Part shown: piece by piece, positions 8,373 to 15,930 of the stretch
Layout: the number at the start of each line of letters is the position of its first letter
How positions within the stretch are numbered: the first letter of the stretch is position 1
Source: a bacterium UBP17_UBA6191
Lineage (GTDB): Bacteria; Muiribacteriota; UBA6191
Length of the DNA stretch: 16,277 nt
Direction: 5' to 3'
Assembly: GCA_002422125.1 (NCBI GenBank)
Contig: DITF01000090.1
Span: forward strand, 1-16,277
Notes under the pieces: generated by a model
Told to the model about the DNA's origin: nothing
Database searches by the model: none
What the model saw: the letters and a program-made list of their open reading frames with translations, nothing else
Made by a program: the position numbers and the translations under genes

Positions 8373-10151
8373 GTGGCATTTTCGATTTTAATCTATTTCA
8401 AGAGCTTGTTTCTGGTCTGGTTCTGGCTGGAAACAAGCCCTTATCTTTTTAAGGCATTATCACGGTTTTCCCTAGTTACCAGACTTCAGCAACAGGGTAC
8501 CTTTGATTGCCTGCTTCTGTACGCCATTCTTTGTTACTTTATTGAAACCGATTCCGTAAATCAGTGGATTCATTTGATTTTCCCTCCCTTTATCGTGCTT
8601 GATCTGCTGGTTAAAGATCGAACCCTTAAACTGCATCTCTTTTTCTGGTTGGAAATTCTGGTTTTAGGTGTTTTGGTTTCCTTTGGGCTAAATATTGGTT
8701 TTATAACCAACCCAGATGGCGGTCTTTATTTTCTAGAACAGTATGCTTATCTTCTAAGCTTCTTCTGGCTTCTGTTTTTGGTATCACTACTTAATCTTTG
8801 CAATTTTTTAGACGGACTTTTATTAGGCATTGTTTCGGTGATCTGCCATACCTTCCTGTTTGCCATATTTACCCAGCCTACACTCAATGAGGGAGCTATC
8901 CCCTTTGCACTGACCCTATGTCCGATTTGTTTTTTGTTCTGGGTCTTTACCATGCTTGGTGAAAAAAAGGGTCTGGCATCTCCGGTTATGTCCTCCACCA
9001 TTGCCATTTTGGTGGGAGCATTATCGGTTGTGGCTACCTCAAAAAAAGTGGCCCTTTTATCCTTAGGTATGACAATGGGGTTGTTTGCAGTACCAATTCT
9101 ATTTTTTGCCTTTCTGATTTTTTACACCCACATTCAGTACAAATTTGGTTCGCGAAATCTGGCCGATAAACCTCAGGTTCTGTGGCGATTCACCACCACA
9201 TCCGTCAATGTTTTTGTGGTTTTAGCCAGCCTTTGCCTGAATTTTATTCTGGTTTGTGCCATGATTATGGAAAATTTCCCTTGGTTTGTGGCCCTGTGTA
9301 TTTTTGCCTGCATCATGTTTTTAAGACTGGCCCAAAGAGTATTCATTAAAAAACGCATCCGCTATAGGGATATATTTTTTACCAGTCAGGATCACATCAG
9401 CCTATTTGGGATCCGCATTTTTAGGGGACACAGAAAACGAGCCGTGGAAATGATGCGCTCCATTTTATCTGCTCCATTTACCTCCATGCATCATGTCGTA
9501 ACACCAGATGCTTTATGTCTGTTTCGAGCCACTCAGGAACCTTCTTTTAAGTCAATTCTGCAAAAAGCGTATATTGCCATCCCCGATGGTGCTGGAGTGC
9601 TATGGACCTCAATTTTTTTAAAGGAAAGACCAATTCTTGAGCGAATTCCCGGGGTGGAATTTGTGCATGATCTTTTACATCTATCGGAGACCCTCGAACA
9701 CAAGGTGTTTTTGTTAGGTGCCCGTGAAGATGTTTTACAGGCTGCCATTCAAAAGTTATATGAAAGACATCCGCAAATGAAACTGTGTGGAAGTCAAAAT
9801 GGATACTTTTTGGAGGCTGAGGAGTCTTTGATTGTTGAGCAGATCAATCAATCAGGGGCCGAGATTTTACTGGTAGCCATGGGAGTCCCTCGGCAGGAAC
9901 AATTTATTGACAGAAACCGCCACTTACTTAAGGTAAAAGTTGTTATGGGAATTGGTGGATCCCTAGATGTTTTATCCGGCCGTTTAAAAAGATGTCCTAA
10001 AGTCATTCAAGATTATGGGTTTGAGTGGCTTTATCGTACGATCCGTGAACCGTGGAGGATTAGCCGGGTTTATGCCCTGCCGATGTACATCGTGACAGTA
10101 TTAAAAGAGAAACTGAGTTTGGGCGATGCCCAGGAAAAAGAAGACCCCTGA
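8373..10151 (+). CDS. Degenerate WecA/TagO-like membrane domain fused to WecG/TagA glycosyltransferase (GT26)
   Basis: A two-part, 592-residue membrane protein. Residues about 1-325 form roughly ten hydrophobic helices whose layout follows polyprenyl-phosphate sugar-1-phosphate transferases (WecA/TagO/MraY), but the active-site motifs are eroded. VLDLLVKDRTLKL (75-87) stands where DDxxxLxxxxK is expected, NLCNFLDGLLLG (141-152) where NxxNxxDGxDGLxxG is expected, and the NPPAxIFMGDxGS and HxHH motifs are missing. Residues about 343-580 are an intact GT26 transferase: VVTPDA (375-380), IPDGAGV with the likely catalytic D405, ERIPGVEF, AMGVPRQEQF (502-511), GIGGSLDVLSGRLKR and a final W-rich REPWRISR. 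GT26 enzymes add ManNAc or ManNAcA to lipid-linked GlcNAc. The GTG start has no clear SD but lies 8 nt after scoB. The next gene overlaps by TGATG. The GT26 call is firm; the pseudo-WecA call is inference. Confidence 0.88.
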   Translation: MAFSILIYFKSLFLVWFWLETSPYLFKALSRFSLVTRLQQQGTFDCLLLYAILCYFIETDSVNQWIHLIFPPFIVLDLLVKDRTLKLHLFFWLEILVLGVLVSFGLNIGFITNPDGGLYFLEQYAYLLSFFWLLFLVSLLNLCNFLDGLLLGIVSVICHTFLFAIFTQPTLNEGAIPFALTLCPICFLFWVFTMLGEKKGLASPVMSSTIAILVGALSVVATSKKVALLSLGMTMGLFAVPILFFAFLIFYTHIQYKFGSRNLADKPQVLWRFTTTSVNVFVVLASLCLNFILVCAMIMENFPWFVALCIFACIMFLRLAQRVFIKKRIRYRDIFFTSQDHISLFGIRIFRGHRKRAVEMMRSILSAPFTSMHHVVTPDALCLFRATQEPSFKSILQKAYIAIPDGAGVLWTSIFLKERPILERIPGVEFVHDLLHLSETLEHKVFLLGAREDVLQAAIQKLYERHPQMKLCGSQNGYFLEAEESLIVEQINQSGAEILLVAMGVPRQEQFIDRNRHLLKVKVVMGIGGSLDVLSGRLKRCPKVIQDYGFEWLYRTIREPWRISRVYALPMYIVTVLKEKLSLGDAQEKEDP

Positions 10152-11473
10152 TGTCACATTTACACAAGATATGGAAGATGTTTATCCTCTGTATTTTGTG
10201 TGGTCGCCTTTTGGCCCAAACCACCTTGGATTTCACCCATGAGGACATGGTTTTAGTCCACCTGTTTCAAGAAGAGATTGATAAAAGCCTTTTGTTTCTA
10301 AAAAACCGGCAACGAGCCAACGGCTCTTACATTTATGACTATGTTCCCTTTGCCAACCGTCAGATCACAACCGGAGTTTTGGTAAGACAGGCTGGAATCA
10401 TGTTGGGCTTGGCCATGGCCTATGATGGTAAGGATGAAAGCATAAAACAGGGACTCATCAAAACCATGAGCTATTTTCGCTCATTATCCACAACCTACAC
10501 CCTAAGAGATACCAACCTACGCATTTTAGCCGATTCTCATGAGGCCTATACCGGTACCATCTGCCTTTATTTAGCCGGAGCACTGTGGCTGGAATGGAAA
10601 CATCCTGGGCAATTTGCCATCAGAGATCAATTCCATCTAGATCTGCTAAATACCTTAAATTTTTATTTTAATTTCAGAAATGGACTACCCGATCTGATTA
10701 ATACCAAAGAAACCTATGTCGAAAAAATAAATCGTGATGCCGAAGTCTATGCCACGGCCCAGTATTTTTTAGTCCAGACACTTTATCATCTGACCTTCCA
10801 AAGACCCCACCCTCATCCGGCTCTAGATGAGCTTGTCTCACTGTATGAAAGAGATCTCACACCTTTTGAAGTGATTCACATATATCACTGGATGACCCTG
10901 ATTTATTACCTTCAAGTGGAATGGGGCAACCCCACCATGAAACGCAGAATCCTGGATATGAGAGACAGGCATCTAGCCCAGTTTCGCGCCCGGCATCATG
11001 GGCAGGTTCCCAATGCCAAAAACAACACCTGTTCCATTGCCGAAGCCCAAGCCTATGATCTATTGCTCAAACAAAAAGAAGGCATTTTAAATCGTCAGGA
11101 ACTTTATTCACTGACGGCTCACTTAAGGCATCTTAAAAACTTTCAGCTCACGGAAAATTCGCAGCGAAAAACCAAAGATAAGTCTGGCAAAGAGTCCATA
11201 GTTGCAATTACCGACCCCAAGCTAGCCAGTGGGGGATTTTATCATTACATTGGCGAAGAAATGCACAGCCGCGTTGACATTACCCGTCACTGCCTCAGTG
11301 CCTTTGTGACCCACAGGCAAATTGTGGACAATATCTTTATGGATACCAGAACCCTGAATGCATACCTCAGAAGACAGGAAATTCTGGAGGCCGTAGCCGA
11401 AATGAACCGCCAAGAACTGGAAAAACCAGTCAAAATGCATCGGGTTCAAATTAAAGAAGTACAGATGTACTAA
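10151..11473 (+). CDS. Exported alpha/alpha-toroid-like protein of unknown function
   Basis: A 440-residue protein whose start overlaps the stop of the glycosyltransferase (TGATG), so the two are translationally coupled. Residues 1-22 (basic start, hydrophobic core, GRLLAQ) look like a Sec signal peptide, placing it in the periplasm or outside. The rest is almost all helical and suggests an (alpha/alpha) toroid as in squalene-cyclase-like, lyase or C5-epimerase folds. The motif NRQRANGSYIYDY (52-64), VRQAG (78-82), and near the end SGGFYHYIGEEMHSRVDITRHCLSAF (360-385, key residues G361, G362, F363, R374, D376, H380) recall the opposed NGSxxYxY and RIDxxxHxLSA elements of such folds. I recognise no named family. 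Placement after a GT26 enzyme suggests polysaccharide modification or degradation, which is inference from context. Confidence 0.85.
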   Translation: MSHLHKIWKMFILCILCGRLLAQTTLDFTHEDMVLVHLFQEEIDKSLLFLKNRQRANGSYIYDYVPFANRQITTGVLVRQAGIMLGLAMAYDGKDESIKQGLIKTMSYFRSLSTTYTLRDTNLRILADSHEAYTGTICLYLAGALWLEWKHPGQFAIRDQFHLDLLNTLNFYFNFRNGLPDLINTKETYVEKINRDAEVYATAQYFLVQTLYHLTFQRPHPHPALDELVSLYERDLTPFEVIHIYHWMTLIYYLQVEWGNPTMKRRILDMRDRHLAQFRARHHGQVPNAKNNTCSIAEAQAYDLLLKQKEGILNRQELYSLTAHLRHLKNFQLTENSQRKTKDKSGKESIVAITDPKLASGGFYHYIGEEMHSRVDITRHCLSAFVTHRQIVDNIFMDTRTLNAYLRRQEILEAVAEMNRQELEKPVKMHRVQIKEVQMY

Positions 11474-11514
11474 AAACGCAAAGACCGCCTGACACAAAAT
11501 GCAACAGACGGTCT
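11472..11514 (-). terminator. Rho-independent terminator of tRNA-Asn
   Basis: Read on the minus strand, AGACCGTCTG pairs with CAGGCGGTCT (10 bp with one G-T pair; arms 11505-11514 and 11482-11491) around a 13-nt loop, followed by TTTGCGTTTTT. It begins 7 nt after the tRNA 3' end. In the plus direction no T-run follows, so it serves the tRNA rather than the convergent operon, although it may hinder both. Confidence 0.7.
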
Positions 11515-11520
11515 AAAAAG

Positions 11521-11593
11521 CTCCCCGAGCAGGACTCGAACCTACGACAAATCGGTTAACAGCCGATTGCTCTACCAACTGAGCTATCAGGGA
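11521..11593 (-). tRNA. tRNA-Asn (anticodon GTT)
   Basis: The minus-strand 73 nt folds into a full cloverleaf: acceptor TCCCTGA/TCGGGGA with discriminator G, D-stem GCTC/GAGC, anticodon stem ATCGG/CCGAT around loop CTGTTAA, and T-stem GTAGG/CCTGC with loop TTCGAGT. The anticodon GTT decodes asparagine. The CCA end is not encoded, so it is added by tRNA nucleotidyltransferase. It has its own promoter and terminator and stands alone between two convergent units. Confidence 0.97.
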
Positions 11594-11604
11594 TCAACAG
11601 AAAA

Positions 11605-11634
11605 ATTCTAGCACAAACAGCAAACTTCTGGCAA
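11605..11634 (-). promoter_or_regulatory. Promoter of tRNA-Asn
   Basis: On the minus strand, TTGCCA (11629-11634) and TAGAAT (11605-11610) are separated by 18 nt, with a TG-C extended -10 in front of TAGAAT. Transcription would start a few bases before the tRNA 5' end at 11593, which fits a short leader. This makes the tRNA independent of the 850-residue gene just upstream. Confidence 0.6.
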
Positions 11635-11645
11635 TCAAAAATCGG

Positions 11646-14198
11646 CTACTGCCTCAAGGCCAAAGTGTTGGTCATCAGCCGAGATTTAGCCATCAGGGGC
11701 TGAAGTGCCACCTCGTGCCTTTTCTCAAGTCTTTGATACAAATCCCGAAGTCTGGCCTCTCTAGGAAAACACAAATCGATAAACTTCAGGTATCCTAAAG
11801 CCTGAGGATTATAAACATCCTCCATCAATTTTCGCTCACAGAACAGATAGAGTGCTTCTTTGTAGTCCGGCTTTACTTTGATGGAATGACTTAACCAATG
11901 ATAAGCGTCACTGGCTTTACCAATCTCAAAATATAAACAACCCAAGTAATAATACAGCTTAAAATCATCGGGAAATTTCTCATCGATTAGGCGTTTGCAT
12001 AAATCGATCATTTTAAGGCACTCTTCTTGGTTCGAACCCAAATAAAGCACATTCTCTATCATGGCATGGTAATAAATTACCTCATCGGGATCTTTCTTCT
12101 GACCAATCTGAGAAATGATTTTTATGGAGGTGAAGTTTTTGGCCTGCAAGGCATCCAGTAGAGGTTCAATCTTTTTCTTTTCGATCAGATAACTGGCCAC
12201 CTTCTGCCAGTACACCAGCTTCTTGGTTTCTTCCTCTACAATAAATAACCGGTACCGTCCACGATTCTGCTTCACAATTCGTGAAAATACCTCTGGCTCC
12301 TGAATGGGAACATTTCTGGTCATCAAAACACTACCCATCAAATTGACAAGATAAAACTCCACGCTAAAAGTTGTTTTAGTGGAATCCACCAGCAAATAAT
12401 CTACTTGGGCGGCGATCTCAAACCATTTTCGCAATAGTTTTCGTGGGGAAAAAATGATTACTCCAATTTCTTCCTGACCCCCGCTAATCTGTTGCTCTTC
12501 AAAACCGGTAATTTTGACTTCTCCCTCTAAAGGGGAAAAATAGTCCTCAACCTCACCTTTAAAGACAAACTGATTATCTCCTGGCTTGTAAACAACAGCT
12601 CCGAGAAACTTTTCAAAAGTCCTCTGATACCCTTCCAGTTTCATCTGGTTCCACTTATACCATTCCAACGACTTCAATAAATCCTTGGATACCCCCGCCC
12701 ATCCCAGGCGGCGAAAGCCCTTTTCCAAGTGATGAACTTCCTTAGTGGACTGAGCTTCGGAGCGGGCTCGTTTTAACAAAGATGCAAACGATGAGCGATC
12801 AATTCCCAATACACGAGCAGCCGTATGCAAAAGGTTTTTTTCCTGAGAATCAATGTCCTGATTGGCCAAAGCCAGCTTTAAGAGTCTAAGCATCAGAAGA
12901 TTTTTATCAAAGGTTCCCATGCCACCCTGAATTTCATCCTGACGATATTCGCGCATGACCTCTCTTAAAACCCTTCTATATTCCAGGGGTTTCATCTGAA
13001 GGGCCGTCAGTAAATCCCTGATGGTCTTTCTTTCTATTTCACTGACTTTTCCGTCTTTGTAGACTTCCTTCAGGAATTCCCCCACCACAATAAAACGATC
13101 CAGATCTTCTCCAGAACCCGTGTTCACTAGCTCAAACAATGGTCTTAATGGTGAGTCTGGTTTGACACTGATTCGTTTTCTGACCTCATCTAACAAAAAA
13201 CTTCTCAGTTTGTCCTTGTAGGCAGCCGGAATCCAATAAAACATTTCCGAAACTATTGGAGTATAAAAATACTTGAGCTCCAGCTTGGAGCTTTGGTTTA
13301 AAAGCTCACTGGTGACCTTGAACAAATCCATAAAGGCTGCCAGACGGCCCTGTTCCAGACTGTAAAACAAGGTATGGAAAAGGTAATGCACCGTCTCATC
13401 CAAAGGTTCACAGTCTTTACCCTTAAATGTTACCAAGGGATGATCCATGATATGCAAGAGGATATCCCCCAATAGACGGGAGCATTCGATAAATTTCTCA
13501 TCATAGGGTGCTCGATGGGCAAAAAACAGAAGATAAGGAAAGGTATCCAAAAGGGCCATAAAAATTTGGTTGGATCCAATTTTTACATGCAGCGGAATCA
13601 GAATATCGCGAACTCCGCTTAAAAAGTCGGTGATTTCCTGAGGATTTCTGCCCTGTACCACGGTGTAAAAAGAATTAATCAAACCATAGGACAGATCCTG
13701 CCAGGCTGATTGTGTTTTACAAGCTTTAAACAAATCTCTAATCTCAAGAGCACTCAAATTTGATCTGCCGGAAAACTTGCCAGCACTCAAACCAGGTTTG
13801 GGTAAAACAACCTCTGGGACCCTAAGAAAACTCTCCTCGGCCTGATCCGTCACTGTGCGAGCCAGTACCTTCTCAATGGAACGAAACAATTCCAGAATTC
13901 TTATGGCCCCTGGTGCTGTTTGAGCCCGTAAATCTTCCGCCAACCAGCCCAAACGAATTCTGAGGGCCACAATTTCTGAACTCCAGTGTTTAGGCAGTTT
14001 CTGCAGTTGGGAATCCAGCAAGGAAAAAAACTGCAAAGAAAAAGATTCGTCTGCAACTAACTCAGAAGCACTTCGTTTCAAAAGCCTTTCACAGGACGCT
14101 CTCCATGCAAAAAAAGCTGCATAATCCAGCGGGTCCCTGGAAAAGGACTCAAAGTGTGACTGCAATTCATCCAGAAAGGCTACTGATCTAGGCGGCAT
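11646..14198 (-). CDS. Large cytoplasmic protein with two TerB-like segments and a TPR-like C-terminus, function unknown
   Basis: An 850-residue protein with no signal peptide or membrane helix. Residues 1-360 are helical and unassigned, with repeat-like spacing. Residues about 366-420 (EFLKEVYKDGKVSEIERKTI) and 430-480 (KLALANQDIDSQEKNLLHTA) form a tandem of TerB/DjlA-type four-helix elements, each with an acidic D-x-x-(V/I)-(S/D)-x-x-E turn seen in many TerB-family proteins. About 530-660 is beta-rich (VEDYFSPLEGEVKITGF and following) and has no obvious family. About 745-785 reads as TPR (YYLGCLYFEIGKASDAYHWL, then HSIKVKPDYKEA). TerB-like modules often sit at membrane stress complexes or act as protein-interaction modules, but no role can be assigned. 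The ATG is supported by GGGGGAGA immediately upstream. It probably follows the pRiA4b-type gene, 65 nt upstream, in one transcript. Confidence 0.85.
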   Translation of the reverse strand: MPPRSVAFLDELQSHFESFSRDPLDYAAFFAWRASCERLLKRSASELVADESFSLQFFSLLDSQLQKLPKHWSSEIVALRIRLGWLAEDLRAQTAPGAIRILELFRSIEKVLARTVTDQAEESFLRVPEVVLPKPGLSAGKFSGRSNLSALEIRDLFKACKTQSAWQDLSYGLINSFYTVVQGRNPQEITDFLSGVRDILIPLHVKIGSNQIFMALLDTFPYLLFFAHRAPYDEKFIECSRLLGDILLHIMDHPLVTFKGKDCEPLDETVHYLFHTLFYSLEQGRLAAFMDLFKVTSELLNQSSKLELKYFYTPIVSEMFYWIPAAYKDKLRSFLLDEVRKRISVKPDSPLRPLFELVNTGSGEDLDRFIVVGEFLKEVYKDGKVSEIERKTIRDLLTALQMKPLEYRRVLREVMREYRQDEIQGGMGTFDKNLLMLRLLKLALANQDIDSQEKNLLHTAARVLGIDRSSFASLLKRARSEAQSTKEVHHLEKGFRRLGWAGVSKDLLKSLEWYKWNQMKLEGYQRTFEKFLGAVVYKPGDNQFVFKGEVEDYFSPLEGEVKITGFEEQQISGGQEEIGVIIFSPRKLLRKWFEIAAQVDYLLVDSTKTTFSVEFYLVNLMGSVLMTRNVPIQEPEVFSRIVKQNRGRYRLFIVEEETKKLVYWQKVASYLIEKKKIEPLLDALQAKNFTSIKIISQIGQKKDPDEVIYYHAMIENVLYLGSNQEECLKMIDLCKRLIDEKFPDDFKLYYYLGCLYFEIGKASDAYHWLSHSIKVKPDYKEALYLFCERKLMEDVYNPQALGYLKFIDLCFPREARLRDLYQRLEKRHEVALQPLMAKSRLMTNTLALRQ

Positions 14199-14263
14199 CG
14201 TCTCCCCCGGGCCAAAATCGATGGTCGCATATTACCATATCCTCACCTGAGGAGGCTTTACTA

Positions 14264-15151
14264 TTACAATTGATCGGCTAATCTTCTGGAACTCAACACC
14301 GTTAGCAAGGATTCATTCACCTGCTTCAAATCCAGATGATTCGGGTTAAATCCAATCCCAGCCCAAGCCATATAAGTTGAATACAGTCGATGAGAGCGAT
14401 TTTTAAGAATGGGTAGAACGGTATTGGAGTACTCTAAGGCACCGCCTGATTTCTCTGGGGGACAGGCCCGTCTGCCGTTTAAAACCAGCACTTCGCTAAG
14501 TTCCTGGCGGTTAGTGGCTTTATACATCTTTTCCACCCGAATCTCATGTACCCAGCGATCCTCAAAATCATAATGGTAGGTCACTGATTCACCCACACCA
14601 CTCAAAATCTGTCCCACACAAACCTTGCGACAATCATGGGTTTTCTCAGGAACCTTTCTGGCGATAGCAGGGAGGGTATAGAGTCGGTTATCCTGAGTAC
14701 TAAAATAAAAATCTTCCTGTTCCATCCAGCCCATGGCAATCTGAATAATACAATGCATGCGATACAAGGAAACCCCTAGTGGCACACGAACCCTTCTCCA
14801 TACTCTTGGTGTAGAATCATTTAAAAGTATTCTTAACTCTGCCACCAAATTAGACTGCTTCCAGCCTTTTCCCGAAGTTGGAATCTTACGGCGGCCTCTG
14901 CCCCGGCTAACCGCCAAATCAATCTGCTCAGTATCAAATCCCACTTCTGCACCACCAACTGAATCGCCTTCAGCCGCTGAAATCTTTTTTCTGCCAACCT
15001 TTTTTTTGCCTGTACTTTGTAACTCCTCAGCAACTTTTCTAGCATCTTCCAAGGCTAGCCGCAATGGGTGGGCTTTTGTCTCCTCATCAAATCCTTCGGA
15101 ATCAGTCCCAGGACTTTTTGGCCTCATTTCCACCTGATTTTCCCCTTCCAT
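14264..15151 (-). CDS. pRiA4b ORF-3 family protein with basic N-terminal extension
   Basis: The core, about residues 103-280 of 295, carries the signatures of the plasmid pRiA4b ORF-3-like family: LRILLNDSTPRVWRRVRVPLG, IQIAMGW, YHYDFEDRWVHEI, RRACPPEKSGGALEY and HLDLKQVNE. Departures from the consensus are FED for FGD and loss of the usual histidines after GW. The function of the family is unknown. The first 100 residues are low-complexity and acidic/basic with two lysine/arginine patches, KKKVGRKK (49-56) and SRGRGRRK (82-89), which resemble AT-hook-like or nucleic-acid-binding tails. The start is uncertain: ATG 15151 is used, but TTG 15163 and ATG 15127 (preceded by AGGTGG) are possible. 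Transcription probably comes from the divergent promoter at 15188-15218. The 850-residue gene follows on the same strand. Confidence 0.88.
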   Translation of the reverse strand: MEGENQVEMRPKSPGTDSEGFDEETKAHPLRLALEDARKVAEELQSTGKKKVGRKKISAAEGDSVGGAEVGFDTEQIDLAVSRGRGRRKIPTSGKGWKQSNLVAELRILLNDSTPRVWRRVRVPLGVSLYRMHCIIQIAMGWMEQEDFYFSTQDNRLYTLPAIARKVPEKTHDCRKVCVGQILSGVGESVTYHYDFEDRWVHEIRVEKMYKATNRQELSEVLVLNGRRACPPEKSGGALEYSNTVLPILKNRSHRLYSTYMAWAGIGFNPNHLDLKQVNESLLTVLSSRRLADQL

Positions 15152-15187
15152 CTCAGCAAACAACTAAAAACTAAATCAAAAAGAGTC

Positions 15188-15218
15188 ATTATATACTTTG
15201 ATTTCAGAGGCTTGTCAA
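15188..15218 (-). promoter_or_regulatory. Sigma-70-type promoter for the pRiA4b-type gene
   Basis: On the minus strand a perfect TTGACA (15213-15218) is followed after 17 nt by TATATA (15190-15195), or after 19 nt by a perfect TATAAT (15188-15193). It points toward the gene that starts at 15151. The 8-bp inverted-repeat arm TCAAATTT at 15215-15222 overlaps the -35 element. Confidence 0.7.
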
Positions 15219-15303
15219 ATTTCACACCAAAGAGGGACCATGCCAATCCCAAATTTGAGTTTGACACTTTCAAAAATTTGCATATACTTTGGGCACAGGC
15301 TTG
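15190..15303. repeat. Imperfect direct repeat across the divergent promoter region
   Basis: ATATACTTTG followed by AGGCTTG occurs twice on the plus strand, at 15191-15214 (7 nt between the two blocks) and 15282-15303 (5 nt between). The copies are 91 nt apart. One copy overlaps the minus-strand -10 region and the other the plus-strand -10, so they may be shared regulator sites or a duplication. Confidence 0.45.
15261..15288 (+). promoter_or_regulatory. Sigma-70-type promoter for the RDD gene
   Basis: TTGACA (15261-15266) and TATACT (15283-15288) are separated by 16 nt on the plus strand. It points to the RDD gene at 15352 and leaves a leader of about 55-60 nt. The inverted-repeat arm AAATTTGA at 15251-15258 ends 2 nt before the -35 element. 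Confidence 0.7.
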
Positions 15304-15351
15304 GTACTCCACTAAACTTTAATGTATGACATAGAATTGTGAGCGCACTCT

Positions 15352-15930
15352 ATGAACGGAAGTAACGCAGGTCTAACACTACGATTCACTGCCCTATTAT
15401 CTGACATAGTTGGGCTTTTGTTGTTGCTCTGCCCCCTGCTCCCAGCCTGCGGCTGGGGAATCATCCCCCTGTTGTTTCTTACATGTACGAGCTACCTGGC
15501 AGTCATAGATGCCTATTCTTCCCATTGTTCCCTAGGGAAAAAATTGATGGGAATCCGTGTGACCGATAGTGAAGGCAATGCCATTTCCCCGACACTAAGT
15601 TTGATTCGAGCCGTTGTAAGTCTGTGCGGATTAACTTTGGTATTTTTTCTCGATGTCATTGGAATCCTGATCTGGATTCTGGGCCTTATCTACGCCAAGA
15701 AAAACGAGGGAAACCTGCCGCATGATATATGGACCCATACCAGAACCATTGTCGTGAGAAAGCCATTCCTTCATCCACTTCTGGCTCAAGTGATTTTAAC
15801 TTTCGCACTCATGGGAATTCTATTTTACCTTGTGTTCATCGCCATTAAACTACAGTGGATTTCAAGGGATTTCTATGAACAATACTTTGCCTCTGGTAGC
15901 GCTTCTGGAAGGGCACTGCTCAGGTACTAA
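15352..15930 (+). CDS. RDD family membrane protein
   Basis: A 192-residue integral membrane protein. RFTALLSDIVG (11-21) holds the family's first Arg and Asp inside TM1. The conserved loop CSLGKKLMGIRVTDSEG (59-75) precedes a second helix region with LIRAVV (84-89). LPHDIWTHTRTIVV (122-135) is the C-terminal signature, where most members have HDRLAGTxVV. Hydrophobic segments lie near 14-32, 36-55, 84-116 (two helices) and 142-166; the last is an extra helix beyond the three of the core domain. RDD proteins are found in inner membranes and a few act in ion exchange, but the role here is unknown. The ATG has only a weak SD. It is a single-gene transcript from the divergent promoter region. Confidence 0.88.
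   Translation: MNGSNAGLTLRFTALLSDIVGLLLLLCPLLPACGWGIIPLLFLTCTSYLAVIDAYSSHCSLGKKLMGIRVTDSEGNAISPTLSLIRAVVSLCGLTLVFFLDVIGILIWILGLIYAKKNEGNLPHDIWTHTRTIVVRKPFLHPLLAQVILTFALMGILFYLVFIAIKLQWISRDFYEQYFASGSASGRALLRY

Noticed and set aside
11521..11593. tRNA-Asn as an integration site for a mobile element
   Set aside because: No integrase, no repeat of the tRNA 3' end and no change of composition are visible nearby.
14199..14263. CCTCACCTGAGG as a terminator between the two minus-strand genes
   Set aside because: The stem is 4-5 bp with a 2-4 nt loop and has no T-run.
14757..15137. 126-residue plus-strand frame antisense to the pRiA4b-type gene
   Set aside because: Serine/proline/leucine-rich shadow of a charged coding region, with no SD and no motif, while the opposite strand has clear family signatures.
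15335..15345. AATTGTGAGCG resembling a lac operator half-site before the RDD gene
   Set aside because: Only one half matches well, no LacI-type regulator or sugar gene is present, and it may simply overlap the ribosome-binding region.
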